Assembly (NCBI GenBank): GCA_030068145.1
Contig: JAPJBO010000164.1
Coordinates: 186,001 to 250,000, forward strand
DNA: 64,000 nt
Direction of reading: 5' to 3'
From: Diplonema papillatum
Lineage: Eukaryota > Euglenozoa > Diplonemea > Diplonemida > Diplonemidae
In this document: positions 30,443-40,412 of the stretch, in pieces
Layout of the letters: every line of letters begins with the position of its first letter
Numbering within the stretch: position 1 is the first letter of the stretch
Notes under the pieces: generated by a model
The model's database searches: none
Told to the model about the DNA's origin: nothing
What the model saw: the letters and a program-made list of their open reading frames with translations, nothing else
Position numbers and translations under genes: made by a program

Positions 30443-30712
30443 AAAATACTCGACGTAGCTGCTTCGACTCCGAATGGAAGGGAGGAAACATTGAGGTACC
30501 TACCCCCGTGCATAAGATGGATGAAAAACTCGGGTTTTGGCGGTGTGTTATTTTCTCACTCAGGACTTTGACCTGTTGTGTTTTGTGTGATTTGTCGTGT
30601 AGGGGTAGACCCGCATGACCTCACGTCCGTTCAACACGTGGTTCGGTAGTTGTTCTTTGTCGGGCAGCATCGTCGAGCATTTCCTTTCAAGCTGGCGCTT
30701 ATGTAAAAAAAG
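30443..30712 (+). repeat. Family D repeat
   Basis: AATACTCGACGTAGCTGCTT to CAAGCTGGCGCTTATGTAAA, including CCGCATGACCTCACGTCCGT. The segment after GGAAGGGAGGAAACAT differs from other copies (GGTACCTACCCCCGTGC). It is followed by A-rich sequence. Confidence 0.85.
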
Positions 30713-30785
30713 AAGCAAAATATAAAGAAAGGGGAAAAAGTAGGAAAAGGGAAGACAACAAGCTTCCTTTGCCTCGAAAACAAAA

Positions 30786-30852
30786 AAGGGAGAGAGAGAG
30801 AGAGAGTGAAATGGGGGCGATGTTCGCTGACCCAGTTGCTGTTTTTACGGAT

Positions 30853-30889
<37 letters not shown>
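30786..30889. repeat. (GA)n tract and 37-base G run
   Basis: GAGAGA tract at 30790-30807 and homopolymer G at 30853-30889. The G run length is likely to be uncertain in the assembly. Confidence 0.9.
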
Positions 30890-30890
<1 letters not shown>

Positions 30891-30924
30891 GACGGGTGGG
30901 AGAGTGTGAGGGGTTAGTTCAATT

Positions 30925-31140
30925 AAAACGTGCGTGGAATGGTATGGGCACCGGTCCTCGGCACCGCTGTGCCGTACCTGCTTCGTGTGGTATCATAATC
31001 CTTCGGAGCCCCACAGGACACATGAGGCGCCATCAAGCGAGTGTCTTGCAGACAGGGCAGCTGTGCGAGTCTGAACTGTCAGGTACCACCCGTGCTACGA
31101 GGGCACAGGCCAATCGGTCTCGAGGCCACAATTTGGACGA
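30925..31140 (+). repeat. Family G repeat, diverged
   Basis: AACGTGCGTGGAATGGTATG, GGCACCGCTGTGCCGTACCT, TCTTGCAGACAGGGCAGC and ACCACCCGTGCTACGAGGGC parallel the copies at 39253 and 48890 at lower identity. Confidence 0.65.
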
Positions 31141-31209
31141 ACCCAACGTGACCGATTGAAAATGACACAGTCACGCACCCCTTTCGCTTCGCGGTTGACG
31201 GAAAGGTTT

Positions 31210-31560
31210 GAAGACAGACGCTTCGTTTTGTGTCTGCGTGCCTGTGATCGATCGGTTTTCCCACTTGTATTCGCCCATTTTCAGGTAAGAAAATCTGATC
31301 AACCACCAAAACACGCTGCCTACGTCTTTTTTCTTTATGGTAACAAGCTAGCCTGTATGTATCAAAAAGTGTCCGACGGCCGCGTGCTGTGCCAAATGCA
31401 AAAAAATACGCCGGCTGGGCCTACCCTAGAAGGATAGTATTGTGGTTTAGAGGTTCGGTGTTTTAGGGTCTCCGGTTGACCATTGAGGCTGTGAGCCGGC
31501 AGAATTTTTAGCCTGCACAATACATTGAAGGGCAACCCGCAAGATTGTCAGAACTAAAAA
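31210..31560 (+). repeat. Family B, C and B-fragment mosaic
   Basis: 31210-31345 is family B up to ACGTCTTTTTTC. 31438-31500 is family C (AGAGGTTCGGTGTTTTAGGG). 31505-31560 is the missing 3' end of family B (TTTTTAGCCTGCACAATAC ... GAACTAAAAA). This suggests that a family C insertion and extra sequence split one family B copy. Confidence 0.75.
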
Positions 31561-32144
31561 GTCCCGCCGCAGGGTTTAAGACGTCTCTTCTCCTCACTCT
31601 TTGTTTTGTGGCTGTCTTTTTCGTTGGCAGTTCTCGTCCGTCGGACAATACGAAGAGCACGGGCCAATACCGTCTCGGGGGGGATGGGGCCCCTCTACAA
31701 ACGCCGTGGCCGAGCGATCAATTAAAAAACTCAGGGCGTTCCTCGTGCGGCTGCGACTTTCGCGTGAGCTCTGGATCCAACTACGAGCTTTTTAACAGCA
31801 GCAGCAGTACTATACGCTGTTGGTGCTGGCACCAGACTTGTCCACCAATTGTGTTCATTGACAGGTTTAGATATCATCATTGCTTCTGACGTACTAAGTA
31901 CGCGTCGAGGCTATTTCTCTTCGCTGCATCAGCAGTGTTGCGATTGGGCAATTTGCGTACCTGCTGCCATCCTTAGCTGTGGTTGCCGTTTCTCAGGCTC
32001 CTGATGTCTGACGCCTGCTTTTTTTACTTTCTTAGCGTCTGTTCTTCCCCTTCCTTTCGTCGTTTCCTTGCACCAAGACACAGAAAAGCGGGCCGGAGAG
32101 ATGCGCGCCGTCCAAGTCTGTCTACGGATGTGGCAGCACGTGTT
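31561..32144. other. Unique DNA with short repeat words
   Basis: GGCAGTTCTCGTCNGNCGGACAATACGAAGAGC at 31628 resembles 42084-42111, and GCGATCAATTAAAAAACTCA at 31707 resembles the family G 3' part. No gene supported. Confidence 0.45.
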
Positions 32145-32515
32145 TGCTTTTTAAGATTGCATGTTCGCTTGAGGATCCGGGATTTTAGAGTCTCCGGGGT
32201 GGCCATCGTCGAAAGGGTTTCTCCTCCTCGTTTTTTGGTAAGCGCACCTCCCTCGTTTTGCTAATTTCTGTGGGGAGGGAATTTTTTGCTTGGTTGGTGC
32301 TCAAACCTGTCTAAGGCCAAGCAGTCTGGTAAGCCTGACTGGCGCCCTGAAGCACTGAACCCTGATTTAACGTGGTGGTTCGTGTCTTAGGCCGCAGCAC
32401 ATCCCCCCCCCCCTCGCCCGCCACCCTTTTCGTGATTTCTGCAACTGGCGGCCTCCTCGAGCATTTTCCTTCGAAGGGCAGGTGCTTTGTTGTTGAAAAA
32501 CAAGAGCTCGTCACT
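32145..32515 (+). repeat. Family C copy (32150-32225) and family E 3' fragment (32440-32510)
   Basis: CGCTTGAGGATCCGGGATTT with TAGAGTCTCCGGGG; later TGCAACTGGCGGCCTCCTC and GGGCAGGTGCTTTGTTG. Confidence 0.7.
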
Positions 32516-32990
32516 CGTACAACCGCGGCGGATACAAAAAGATAATCCTATGATGATGGGAGTGCGAGAGAAGAGCTATTTACGTTGAAGTCTGCTCCCA
32601 CTCGAGTTGACGACGCAATGGCAGGTGACGACGTCATAAAGTAAGCTGACCTACGAGAAAGTGCATGCTAATCTATGTGGGTCATGTACTCAAAGAAGCT
32701 CCCGCTGGCCTGACGTGATTAAACGCTCGCAGGCTCATGCCAGACACAGTGATCTTCTACGATCCGTCTTGAAACACGGACCAAGGAGTCTAAACACGTG
32801 CTCGAGGCTTAGGTGTCAAACCCATAAGCCGCACTGCGAGGGAGAGGTGCCAATTCTTGAGGACGCAGGGCCTGATCATTTTTGCCGTTGAACTAGATTC
32901 AGGCGCAAGTGAAAACGCCACAGGTGCGCGGTGGCGAGCTTCTCAGTTTTCTCCAACGTTTTTTTTTTGTATAAGCACCTGCTTTGTAGG
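32516..32990. other. Unique DNA, nothing supported
   Basis: No exon, dispersed repeat or structure that I can defend. Confidence 0.4.
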
Positions 32991-33125
32991 AAATGCTTGA
33001 GGAGACTGCCAGTTGCGATAGATCAAAGGAGGTAAATGTGCTGTAGCCCACACGAAACACCGGTAAATCTGGGTTTAGTGGCGGGCGTAAGCGTTCAACA
33101 AAAAAGACCCACTTTGTAGTTGTAT
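32991..33125 (-). repeat. Family E repeat, minus orientation
   Basis: Reverse complement of the element: TGTATAAGCACCTGCTTTGT ... GTAAATCTGGGTTTAGTGGC ... GTAAGCGTTCAAC. It is the only clearly inverted family E copy. Confidence 0.85.
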
Positions 33126-33185
33126 TGTTTTCTCCCCCTCTAACCTCCTTCGAAATGAGTCCCTCGAGTATTTTTATGCTTGGTG

Positions 33186-33425
33186 GAAGAAATACTCGAC
33201 GTAGCTGCTTCGACTCCGAATGGAAGGTAGGGACTACAATACAAACGCAATCTGACGTGTTCTTCGCTTACACCACCGTGTGTTTGTGTGATTTGTCGTG
33301 TAGGGGTAGACCTGCATGACCTCACGTCCGTTCAACACGTGGTTCGGTAGGTACAGCACTTGGGATTCTTTGTCGGGCAGCATCGTCGAGCATTTCCTTT
33401 CAAGCTGGCGCTTATGTAAAAGAAA
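33186..33425 (+). repeat. Family D repeat
   Basis: AATACTCGACGTAGCTGCTT to GCTGGCGCTTATGTAAAAG with an internal deletion of the TTTTGACCTGTTGTG segment. Confidence 0.9.
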
Positions 33426-33890
33426 AAGGTTCTACGTTGTACTGACAGAGCATTCATCTTCGCGTTTTAGAGTTAAAGGTAACAAACGCGCTTGCCATTC
33501 ATTGAAAAAGAGACCGGTCGTGTTGTTATCATCAACCAGGAACTGCCCACGTGCGCACAACCCGACCGGCTGCGCGCAAAGCGAATACTCTTTTGTGGTG
33601 TTCCTTTTTTTTTTCTCTTTTTTGTTGAGGGCGCTGCTATCCGCTTTCTGTGTTCCTCTGCTCACGCACCTCGTTGCACGCACACAGGGCTTTAGCGATG
33701 AAAAGGGCTGTCTCAGCTTCGTTCGTTTTACTTTTTTTACCAAAGTGAGGGATGCGACCTGCATGTGTGCGAGATCGCAGGGGGGGTTTCAAGGATCCAG
33801 GGGGTCTTGCCTTGTGGACGGAGCGGCGAGAGAAAAAAGAAAAAAGAGAGGGCACATTTCTCTCGACTTTCTTTTTTTTACGCTGCGCCG
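33426..33890. other. Unique DNA, nothing supported
   Basis: Open frames present on both strands but without domains or convincing splice junctions. Confidence 0.4.
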
Positions 33891-33897
33891 GGGTACG

Positions 33898-34190
33898 AGG
33901 GAAAGCCTGCTACACGGAAGCCAAGCTTTGCGTGTTCGGCGGTACTGCAGAGCCACGGGCCTGCGGGTCAAGTGGCTACCGATTTCTCAAACTAAAGCAT
34001 CAAGGCGTGGGGCACCTTGGGGCTTGGCGCTCGCGCTGAACACAAGCTCGTCGAGACGGTCAGCCACAGGGCAGAGCGGACGGGGTTGCAGCACTGTGCT
34101 GCCTCCGACCCCAGCTTTGCAAGCTGTGGTTGACCGTCACGAACCTGGAGTACCAGGAGCGGCTTTTTTATTTTTCCCTTTCTTCTTCTA
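33898..34190 (+). mobile_element. Family A SINE-like element, copy 2
   Basis: Complete body (GGGAAAGCCTGCTACACGGA ... GGAGTACCAGGAGCGGC) with T/C-rich tail. The flanking duplication is weak (ACGC..GCCGGGG versus ACGCCAGGGG), so this copy is probably older. Confidence 0.8.
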
Positions 34191-34695
34191 CGCCAGGGGA
34201 CGGTAGCACTTTGTCTGACCGAGCAAAAAAGCCGGTTTCAGCCAAAACCCCGGTTTTGGGTGGGTGGGTGTCTGAGTGCCAGGAACCGTCGCCCCGCGCA
34301 CGCAAACAAGGGAACGGAGGGGGGTGGTGAGATCTAGGTTTGCCGTGGCGGCGTGCACGTCCATCAAACTACGGAGATGGTGGGTGACAAGCTTCGAATA
34401 GCAGTGACACACCGTGACGCGCCACGTGACTGCAGTACTGTACAGTATAGGTGCAGTGCTGCAGGGGCCACTTGATATCGAGTTTTATAAATTATTTTTT
34501 TATTTTTATGAAAAACCGAAACCGGCAAAAATCCGGTTTCTGAAACCGGGAAACCGGGTTACTAAAGTCCCCTGTTCTACGCTGTGCCGCCACCTTCCAA
34601 CAGCTATTCCAACCACCAAATACAAGCCCGGGGTTTCCAGACTTCCCAAAAACACTGCAGGGCGAGCCGGCAAAGTTGCAAGTACTGAAAAGAGA
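34191..34695. other. CCGGTTT-rich unique DNA
   Basis: AAACCGG/CCGGTTT words cluster at 34230-34265 and 34508-34560, as they do at 1745-1795. 34580-34690 is a faint relative of families B and E (CCACCAAATACA, AAGTTGCAAGTACTGAAAAG). Confidence 0.45.
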
Positions 34696-34765
34696 TGCGT
34701 AGTGTTGGCTTATTCTTTTGCTTTTCGTTGTCGATAACGTTATTCACTTTCAGCGTCGTCGCATG
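34696..34765 (+). repeat. Family F repeat fragment
   Basis: GAGATGCGTAGTGTTGGCTT, TTGTCGATAACGTTATTCAC, TTTCAGCGTC. Confidence 0.75.
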
Positions 34766-35044
34766 CCTTTTAGTGACTGTATTTTTGTGTTTTCTTTCTC
34801 TACCATGGGACTTTCTGGACTTTATGGTGCCATCGAGTTGCCTTGCTCTCTCTAAGCCGCCCACGTCACGAGAGAGAAAGGAAAAGAAAAGGAGACTCCG
34901 CACCCACTCACCTTTTTTGGGTGGGGAAATGCCACTGGCAGCACGGGAAGGCGACACCCGGGCACAAGGGGGTAAAGGGGAAGTAGTGTGGACAAGGGGG
35001 ACCCCTGTGGAGGAGCCGTGCACGACCAACTTGCTGTGAGGTTT

Positions 35045-35720
35045 CACATATGAACATAACTTGTGGAATCACTTGTTTTTCGCCACATGTTGTGCTTCAT
35101 GTTATCAACATGACTTGTGGAATCACTCGTTTTTCGCCACATGTTATGCTTCATGTTATCAACGAAACATGCGGAATCACTTGCTTTTTGGCCACATGTT
35201 GTGCTTCATGTTATCAACATGACTTGCGGAATCACTCGTTTTTCGCCACATGGTATGCTTCATGTTATCAACATAACATGCGGAATCACTTGTTTTTCGC
35301 CACATGCTGTGCTTCATGCTATCAACTTGTGGAATCACTTGTTTTTCGCAGTCGTGTTTTCAACATAACATGCGGAATCACTTGTTTTTCGCCACATGTT
35401 GTGCTTCGTGTTATCAACATAACTTGTGGAATCACTCGTTTTTCGCCACATGGTGTGCTTCATGTTATCAACATAACATGCGGAATCACTTGTTTTTCGC
35501 CACATGCTGTGCTTCATGTTATCAACTTGTGGAATCACTCATTTTTCGCCACATGCTGTGCTTCATGTTATCAACTTGTGGAATCACTTGTTTTTCGCCA
35601 CATGTTGTGCTTCATGCTATCAACATAACTTGCATAACTTGTGGAATCACTTGTTTTTCGCCACATGTTGTGCTTCATGCTATCAACATAACTTGTGGAA
35701 TCACTTGTTTTTCGCATAAC
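35045..35720. repeat. 54-bp minisatellite, about 12 units
   Basis: Unit CTTGTGGAATCACTTGTTTT, TCGCCACATGTTGTGCTTCA, TGTTATCAACATAA. Some units lack a short ACATAA segment (48 bp), one lacks most of its middle near 35345, and variants alternate (CTTGTGG/CATGCGG, TTGTTT/TCGTTT). The period is a multiple of three, so long ORFs appear. Not a CRISPR: there are no unique spacers. Confidence 0.95.
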
Positions 35721-36124
35721 AAGCGGGTCGTGCGTGGAGGACCGTCTTCCCGTGTTGACTTCGTCCGTCTCGCTTCTCCAGGCCCAAAAGGCGGCACACT
35801 CTAACCTCTGTTTCGGGATAAAGTGAAGGTCTAGTCGTAAAAGACTAATTTCCGACTGAGAACGACTGCAAAACAGGGGCTTCCTTGGCCTCAACTTTGT
35901 TCAATGTCGTTGGGGGCGCTGATACGCGCAGGTTGTGAAAGTCTCTCTTTTTCCCCCGTTTGCAAAATGAAGCTCACGTTTGGGTTCTTAGACGGTTTCG
36001 TTTCAGGGGTCTCTTTTCTCTTCAGTTTTCGGTTTCTAGTAAAGAAATGCGTAGTTTTGTTTTATTCCTTTACTTGTTAGTTGTCGACAACTTTTTTGTA
36101 TTGAGGTGTCATTCAGATGTAAAT
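35721..36124. other. Unique DNA with family F fragment at 36045-36095
   Basis: GAAATGCGTAGTTTTGTTTT and TTGTCGACAACTTTT mark the fragment; otherwise nothing supported. Confidence 0.5.
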
Positions 36125-36245
36125 CCAAAGCCGCCCACGTCAAATTTTGTTAAGCATTGAGTTCTTTTAAGTACATGAACCACATGGATTAGCATGCACT
36201 GTTAAGCAGCGGCTGCCAAAACTTGCCGTGACACCTATGAACAAA
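36125..36245 (+). repeat. Family P repeat, copy 1
   Basis: GCCGCCCACGTC, GTTAAGCATTG, CTTTTAAGTACATGAACCAC, TTAAGCAGCGGCTGCC, matching 39612-39735. Confidence 0.75.
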
Positions 36246-36269
36246 GTAAAGGAGGAAAGGAGAAAAAAG

Positions 36270-36510
36270 TGTGCAAATCCTGGACGACGTTTCGGGTGGC
36301 AAATTGGCAAACGATCATGATCAGAAGGTCCTACTTGGGCGGTTCAGTTTCCCCACACATTGCATGTCCGTACACCGCGAGAGTAGGAGAAAGTAGAAAG
36401 GGAAACTAGAGCTTTCGTTAACCGCGTGGGTTTAGGCGACGAATTGGCAAATGACCATGATCAGAAGGTTCTTCTTGGGCGGTTGTTACCTCACACAATG
36501 CATGTGGCTA
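36270..36510 (+). repeat. Family M repeat, two units
   Basis: GGCAAATTGGCAAACGATCA and GATCAGAAGGTCCTACTTGG at 36297-36370, again at 36435-36500. Related words at 43595 and 61345. Confidence 0.7.
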
Positions 36511-37284
36511 AAAAAAAAGAGGGGGAAAATCTTAGTTTAACGTTTAGGCAGGGCACTGCCTCTCATGGGGGGAAAATCTTAGTTTAGTGTTCAGGCAGAA
36601 TCTCGCCTTTCTGGGGGGAGGGACAGCGCTCTTGTTAAGGATCAGCCACTTTGGCTGGATGGCCGGATAAACCAGACCCCCCCCCCCCTCCCCTTCTACA
36701 GTGCAGTTGCCTTGGAGGCTGGGTGGTCAAGTTCTCCAAGGTGAAATGGTCAAAATTCCCTGGCAAAAGTGGGCCCACAAAAATTTTCCAAAGTGTGGTA
36801 TTTGGGGTATTTGGGGCAAATTTCTTTTTTTCTGACCGCCCACCGTGGTGACCACCTTGTGACAGTGTGGCAGGTAGCGTCTCCCCCCTCCACAGTGAAA
36901 ATAGCCTGTGCATGGGGGGGGGGGGTCAGCCGGCTGATGGATGGATGGATGGTTCTTAACAAGATGCCTGGGGAGGGAAGCAAGGGGAAAAGGCTTTTGT
37001 AGACTGGTTCATACGCCGAACTGGGCACAGGCGCGGGCCGGTGCGAGCGAACCTGATCCAAAGCCTTCAATTTGGCAATGCAGGTGAGAGGGTGAGGGGG
37101 TTGGGGGAAGGAAGCTTGACAATGCCTGGTTTTGTAGAGTGGAGAGCGGGTTGAAAGGTGCATTCAGTGTCCCCGAGCTGACCGAAGTCATGGTGGGTTC
37201 TTCCTAAAAAAGGCAGCGGTGTGGAAATACTCGGGGGCTGCCTTGTACTTACTTTGTAAGGTTAGCGGGGGGGAGAAATGCAAA
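36511..37284. other. Unique DNA with C-run, G-run and (GGAT)4
   Basis: Homopolymers near 36676 and 36917, and GGATGGATGGATGG near 36939. TTAGTTTAACGTTTAGGCAG and TTAGTTTAGTGTTCAGGCAG near 36530 and 36580 belong to the family H leader. No gene supported. Confidence 0.45.
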
Positions 37285-37435
37285 AACGGGGTTTTGCCTA
37301 GAGGCTTTTCGTACATAGAGATATTTTGCAGATGCTTTGAGCTATATTTGTGTCTAGGTATTCGCACGTCTTCTTAACCATGGTTAAGTGTGCAAATGGT
37401 GTCAGCCAAAAACTGGTGAAGCTCCGACGCCGCCC
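37285..37435 (+). repeat. Family H-related repeat
   Basis: GGGTTTTGCCTAGAGGCTTT, GCAGATGCTTTGAGCTAT, CTTCTTAACCATGGTTAAGT, ATGGTGTCAGCC; same series as 44040-44220 and 53555-53715. Confidence 0.75.
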
Positions 37436-37640
37436 ACGTGACGTTTGTTGAAGTCGGAACAATACAACTACAAAGCGGGTCTTTTTTTGGTCGAACGCTT
37501 ACGCCCGCCACCAAACCCAGATTTACCTGCGCTTCGTGGGCAGCACATTTACCTTCCTTCTGATATTTCGCACAATTGGCAACCTCCTCAAAGTATTTCC
37601 CACAAAGCCGGTGCTTATTCAAAAAAAAAAAGGCGTTGGC
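37436..37640 (+). repeat. Family E repeat
   Basis: GAACGCTTACGCCCGCCACC, AACCCAGATTTACCTG, GCAACCTCCTCAAAGTATTT, GGTGCTTATTCAAAAAA. Confidence 0.85.
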
Positions 37641-37800
37641 CGGACAGGCCAGGCGTGCTTTTTTTGGAGTCCTTTTTTTTGGGGGGGTCCTGTCGATGCA
37701 ACGCCGTTCTGGTTGCGTAATTGCTTGTTTTGGTTGTCTTTTGCTTCGCCTTTTTTTCATTTGTGTACGCTTTGCTTTTTTTTTTTTTTTTGGATCCCGA

Positions 37801-38075
37801 TGGATCACGTGTTCGGCGGTACTGCAGAGCCACGGGCCTACGGGTCAAGTGGCTACCGATTTCCCAAACTAAAGCGTCAAGGCTTGGCGCACCTTGGGGC
37901 TTGGCGCTCGCGCTGAACACAAGCTCGTCGAGACGGTCAGCCACAGGGCAGAGCGGACGGGGTTGGGGCACTGAGCTGCCTCCGACTCGAGCTTTGCAAG
38001 CTGTGGTTGACCGTCACGTTCCTGGAGTACCAGGAGCGGCCTTTTTCTTTTTATTTTTCTTCTTTCTTCTCTTTC
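37801..38075 (+). mobile_element. Family A SINE-like element, copy 3, 5'-truncated
   Basis: The body starts at CACGTGTTCGGCGGTACTGC, about 40 bp inside the full-length consensus, and ends in a T/C tail. The flanking duplication is TGGATCCCGA (37791-37800 and 38076-38085). 5' truncation plus a target duplication is the key evidence for target-primed reverse transcription. Confidence 0.85.
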
Positions 38076-38339
38076 TGGATCCCGACGACAGCTTGTGTCG
38101 GACTTGTACCCAAAAGGATGGACTGCATTTTCTTCGCAGGCTCTCTACTGATCTGGAAGTTGCCTACACGGTGAGGTCCAGCCTCAGAAACTGGAGTTAA
38201 GCAGAACGTGCCCGAGTCACACACGCACACCCTTCAACACCAGTTTGAGCTCTGCCGTGCAGTTGCTTGGCGCCGCTTCCGTTTTTGCTCATGGGAAGAA
38301 GCGGTCCGGAGTGAGAGAGGGAAGGAAGAACAAAAAAAA

Positions 38340-38480
38340 AGATGTTTCACTTAAAGAGCGCGCGGCATTTGCACCACTGGAGGGTTGTGCTTTGTTTTCC
38401 AACCACGGGTTTGTGGAAGGACGTTGCGGGGGAAAATGTTTCTTGGGTTTGAAGAGCGCGTGGTGTTTACACCACTGGAA
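38340..38480 (+). repeat. Short repeat shared with 52410-52480
   Basis: GGGGGAAAATGTTTCTTGGG, GAAGAGCGCGTGGTG and CACCACTG occur at both sites. A second, diverged half-unit (GAGCGCGCGGCATTTGCACC) precedes it here. GTGGTG/CACCAC forms a small hairpin. Confidence 0.65.
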
Positions 38481-38554
38481 GCCCACTTGAAGGGGGGGCA
38501 CAGCATCGGCAGAGACAACCCAAGTATGCATTGCTTGCCTGCCTGCCGCTCCTT

Positions 38555-38850
38555 TTAGAGTTATAGTTCGCTTGAGATTCCGGGGGTTTAAAGTCTCCGG
38601 GTGACCTTTGTCGTTATGTGAAGATATCCTTTGTGCTCTGAGTGTCGTAAAAGTGGTGGTTACACGAGGTAAGAGGATCGGTGGGTACCTTGGTTGTTGG
38701 TCATTGGTGGTTCGGCCATTGTCCACATACCTTACTTACAGAAGGCGCTTCTCAGTATGGTGCCGGGGGCGACTGTCTGTCTTCTTGGTACCGTCTGACC
38801 GTCTCTTTTCGTGAATTTGTGGTGCTGCTTACGGTTTTTCTTTTTGCACG
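38555..38850 (+). repeat. Family C plus family I composite
   Basis: 38555-38640 is family C (GAGATTCCGGGGGTTTAAAG). It runs directly into family I (AGATATCCTTTGTGCTCTGA, TTGTTGGTCATTGGTGG, TTCTTGGTACCGTCTGACC). The same junction recurs at 63150-63400, so the two form one longer element. Confidence 0.8.
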
Positions 38851-39069
38851 CAAACATGGTTGAGACGTGCCGAAACTGAAAATTTCTGAAAGACTTCTGC
38901 AGAAAAAAGCACTGCAGAAGTGAGAGCACTTTTTGGGGGAAACCCCGTTTAACATTCTCGTTGGCCGCGTGAGATGCGAGTCAGTATTTTTTTTGAGTGC
39001 GGTGGATTGCAGTGGATCACTGGTAGCTGGGTAGGCCTTCCTTGTCTACCATTTACACATCTTCTGCTC

Positions 39070-39200
39070 GTCGTTGGTGGTTTGGGTCCGGTTGACCGAT
39101 GAGGCTGGGATTCGGGTTGTAAAAGGGGTATGTAGACATGTTTGCAGCACTCTATTGGACTAACCATGGCTAGCCTAAGTTTGTGAACGAAACCTACACC
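39070..39200 (+). repeat. Family C repeat, full-length subtype
   Basis: GGTCCGGTTGACCGATGAGG, GGGTATGTAGACATG, CCATGGCTAGCC. Confidence 0.7.
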
Positions 39201-39252
39201 AAGAACGTTGCAGTATGGCTAAGATAAAGTGGTGTCACCTGAGGGGGGGGGG

Positions 39253-39590
39253 ATTGCAAGAACGTGCTTGGAATGGGTATGTGCTCACCACCGCACTGGT
39301 CCCGTCTGCGCCGTGTTTCGGTCCTTTAAGCCACGGACACATAAGGCGGACCATGATCAGCGTGGAACCTGAGTGTCTGCAGACAGGACTGCGGTGTGAG
39401 TCTGGTTTGTCAGGCGGCTGTTCGTAGCTCGTCACAGCCAGGAACCACCCGTGCTACTAGAGCACAGGCGAATCCGTCACGGGGAGAAGGCCCCTACAAC
39501 CGTGTCTGAGCAATCAGTTAAAAAAAACTCAGGGCACTCGCCCTGATTGTGACTGCGACTCGCTAGGCAGCACTGACTTGTCTTCTTTTT
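39253..39590 (+). mobile_element. Family G SINE-like element with target duplication
   Basis: The body begins ATTGCAAGAACGTGCTTGGA and ends with the pyrimidine tail TTGTCTTCTTTTT. It is bracketed by ACCTGAG followed by a G run on both sides (39237 and 39591), read as a target-site duplication at a poly-G site. Structure parallels family A although the bodies are unrelated. Confidence 0.7.
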
Positions 39591-39611
39591 ACCTGAGGGG
39601 GGGGGGGGGGG

Positions 39612-39735
39612 AATCACAGGGCCGCCCACGTGATAAAGCCGTTAAGCATTGGGAACTTTTTTAAGTACACGGACCACGTGGATCAGCATGCACTCGTTAA
39701 GCAGCGGCTGCCGGCTTCTCCCGTGAACAAATTCA
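39612..39735 (+). repeat. Family P repeat, copy 2
   Basis: GCCGCCCACGTGATAAAGCC, GTACACGGACCACGTGGATC, CGTTAAGCAGCGGCTGCC. Confidence 0.75.
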
Positions 39736-40249
39736 CTACGAATTTCGTCTTCGAGACCGTGCGCGACAGAGCTTTGCCAGGGCACAGGCGTAAACAGGAC
39801 GTGACCGGAGCGTAGACCCCCTGAAAACATGAGGGGGAAGGGGAGGCGGGGGGGATGGGGCGTTCGCTTCCGTCCCATTGTATTCCAGACGGCTTTGCAG
39901 TGCGGGGGACGGGGATCCCGGGGATGACACCTATCTGCATGGGGAGCCTTCGTTGCACGGCCGGCCTAAAAATCTGATGGTTACGCACTGTGTTGCTTTG
40001 TTTAAACGGCAGCCCAGACACCTGTCTTGAGCGTGCGGATGTATTGAGTGGGAACGTGTGTGGGTGCATCGATGTGCACGTAATGAAGGCTAATCCACAA
40101 ACGCTGGCAGAGCACGTCTGCTTAGATCCAACATCCATCGGATCAAGCAAAGTCAACTAGGGCCGTGAGCACCAAAAATGCGACCGCGTCTACAGCTTGA
40201 ACCACAGCTCCTTGACTTGTAAGCGTTCGAAACAAATTATTATGGCGCT
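39736..40249. other. Unique DNA, nothing supported
   Basis: Open frames on the minus strand lack domains and splice context. Confidence 0.4.
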
Positions 40250-40412
40250 CTCGGCTTTTTGTTTGTGCATGCCGGTTGATCGTTTTCCCACTTGTATTTT
40301 TACCCTGCGTCATTTTTTCTGGTGAGGAATTCCTGATCAACCACCAAAACACGCTGCCCCTGCGTCTTTTTAGCCCGCGCAACCCGCAAGATTGGCCGTA
40401 CTATAAAGAAAG
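40250..40412 (+). repeat. Family B repeat
   Basis: GTGCATGCCGGTTGATCG, the altered core TTTCTG|GTGAGGAATTCC, TGATCAACCACCAAAACACG, ending CGCAAGATTGGCCGTACTA; shorter at the 3' end (ATACATTGAAGG missing). Confidence 0.85.

Noticed and set aside
35045..35720. CRISPR-like regular repeat array
   Set aside because: Units follow each other directly with no unique spacers, and the context is eukaryotic with no cas genes. The same applies to 13240-14137 and 57232-57535.
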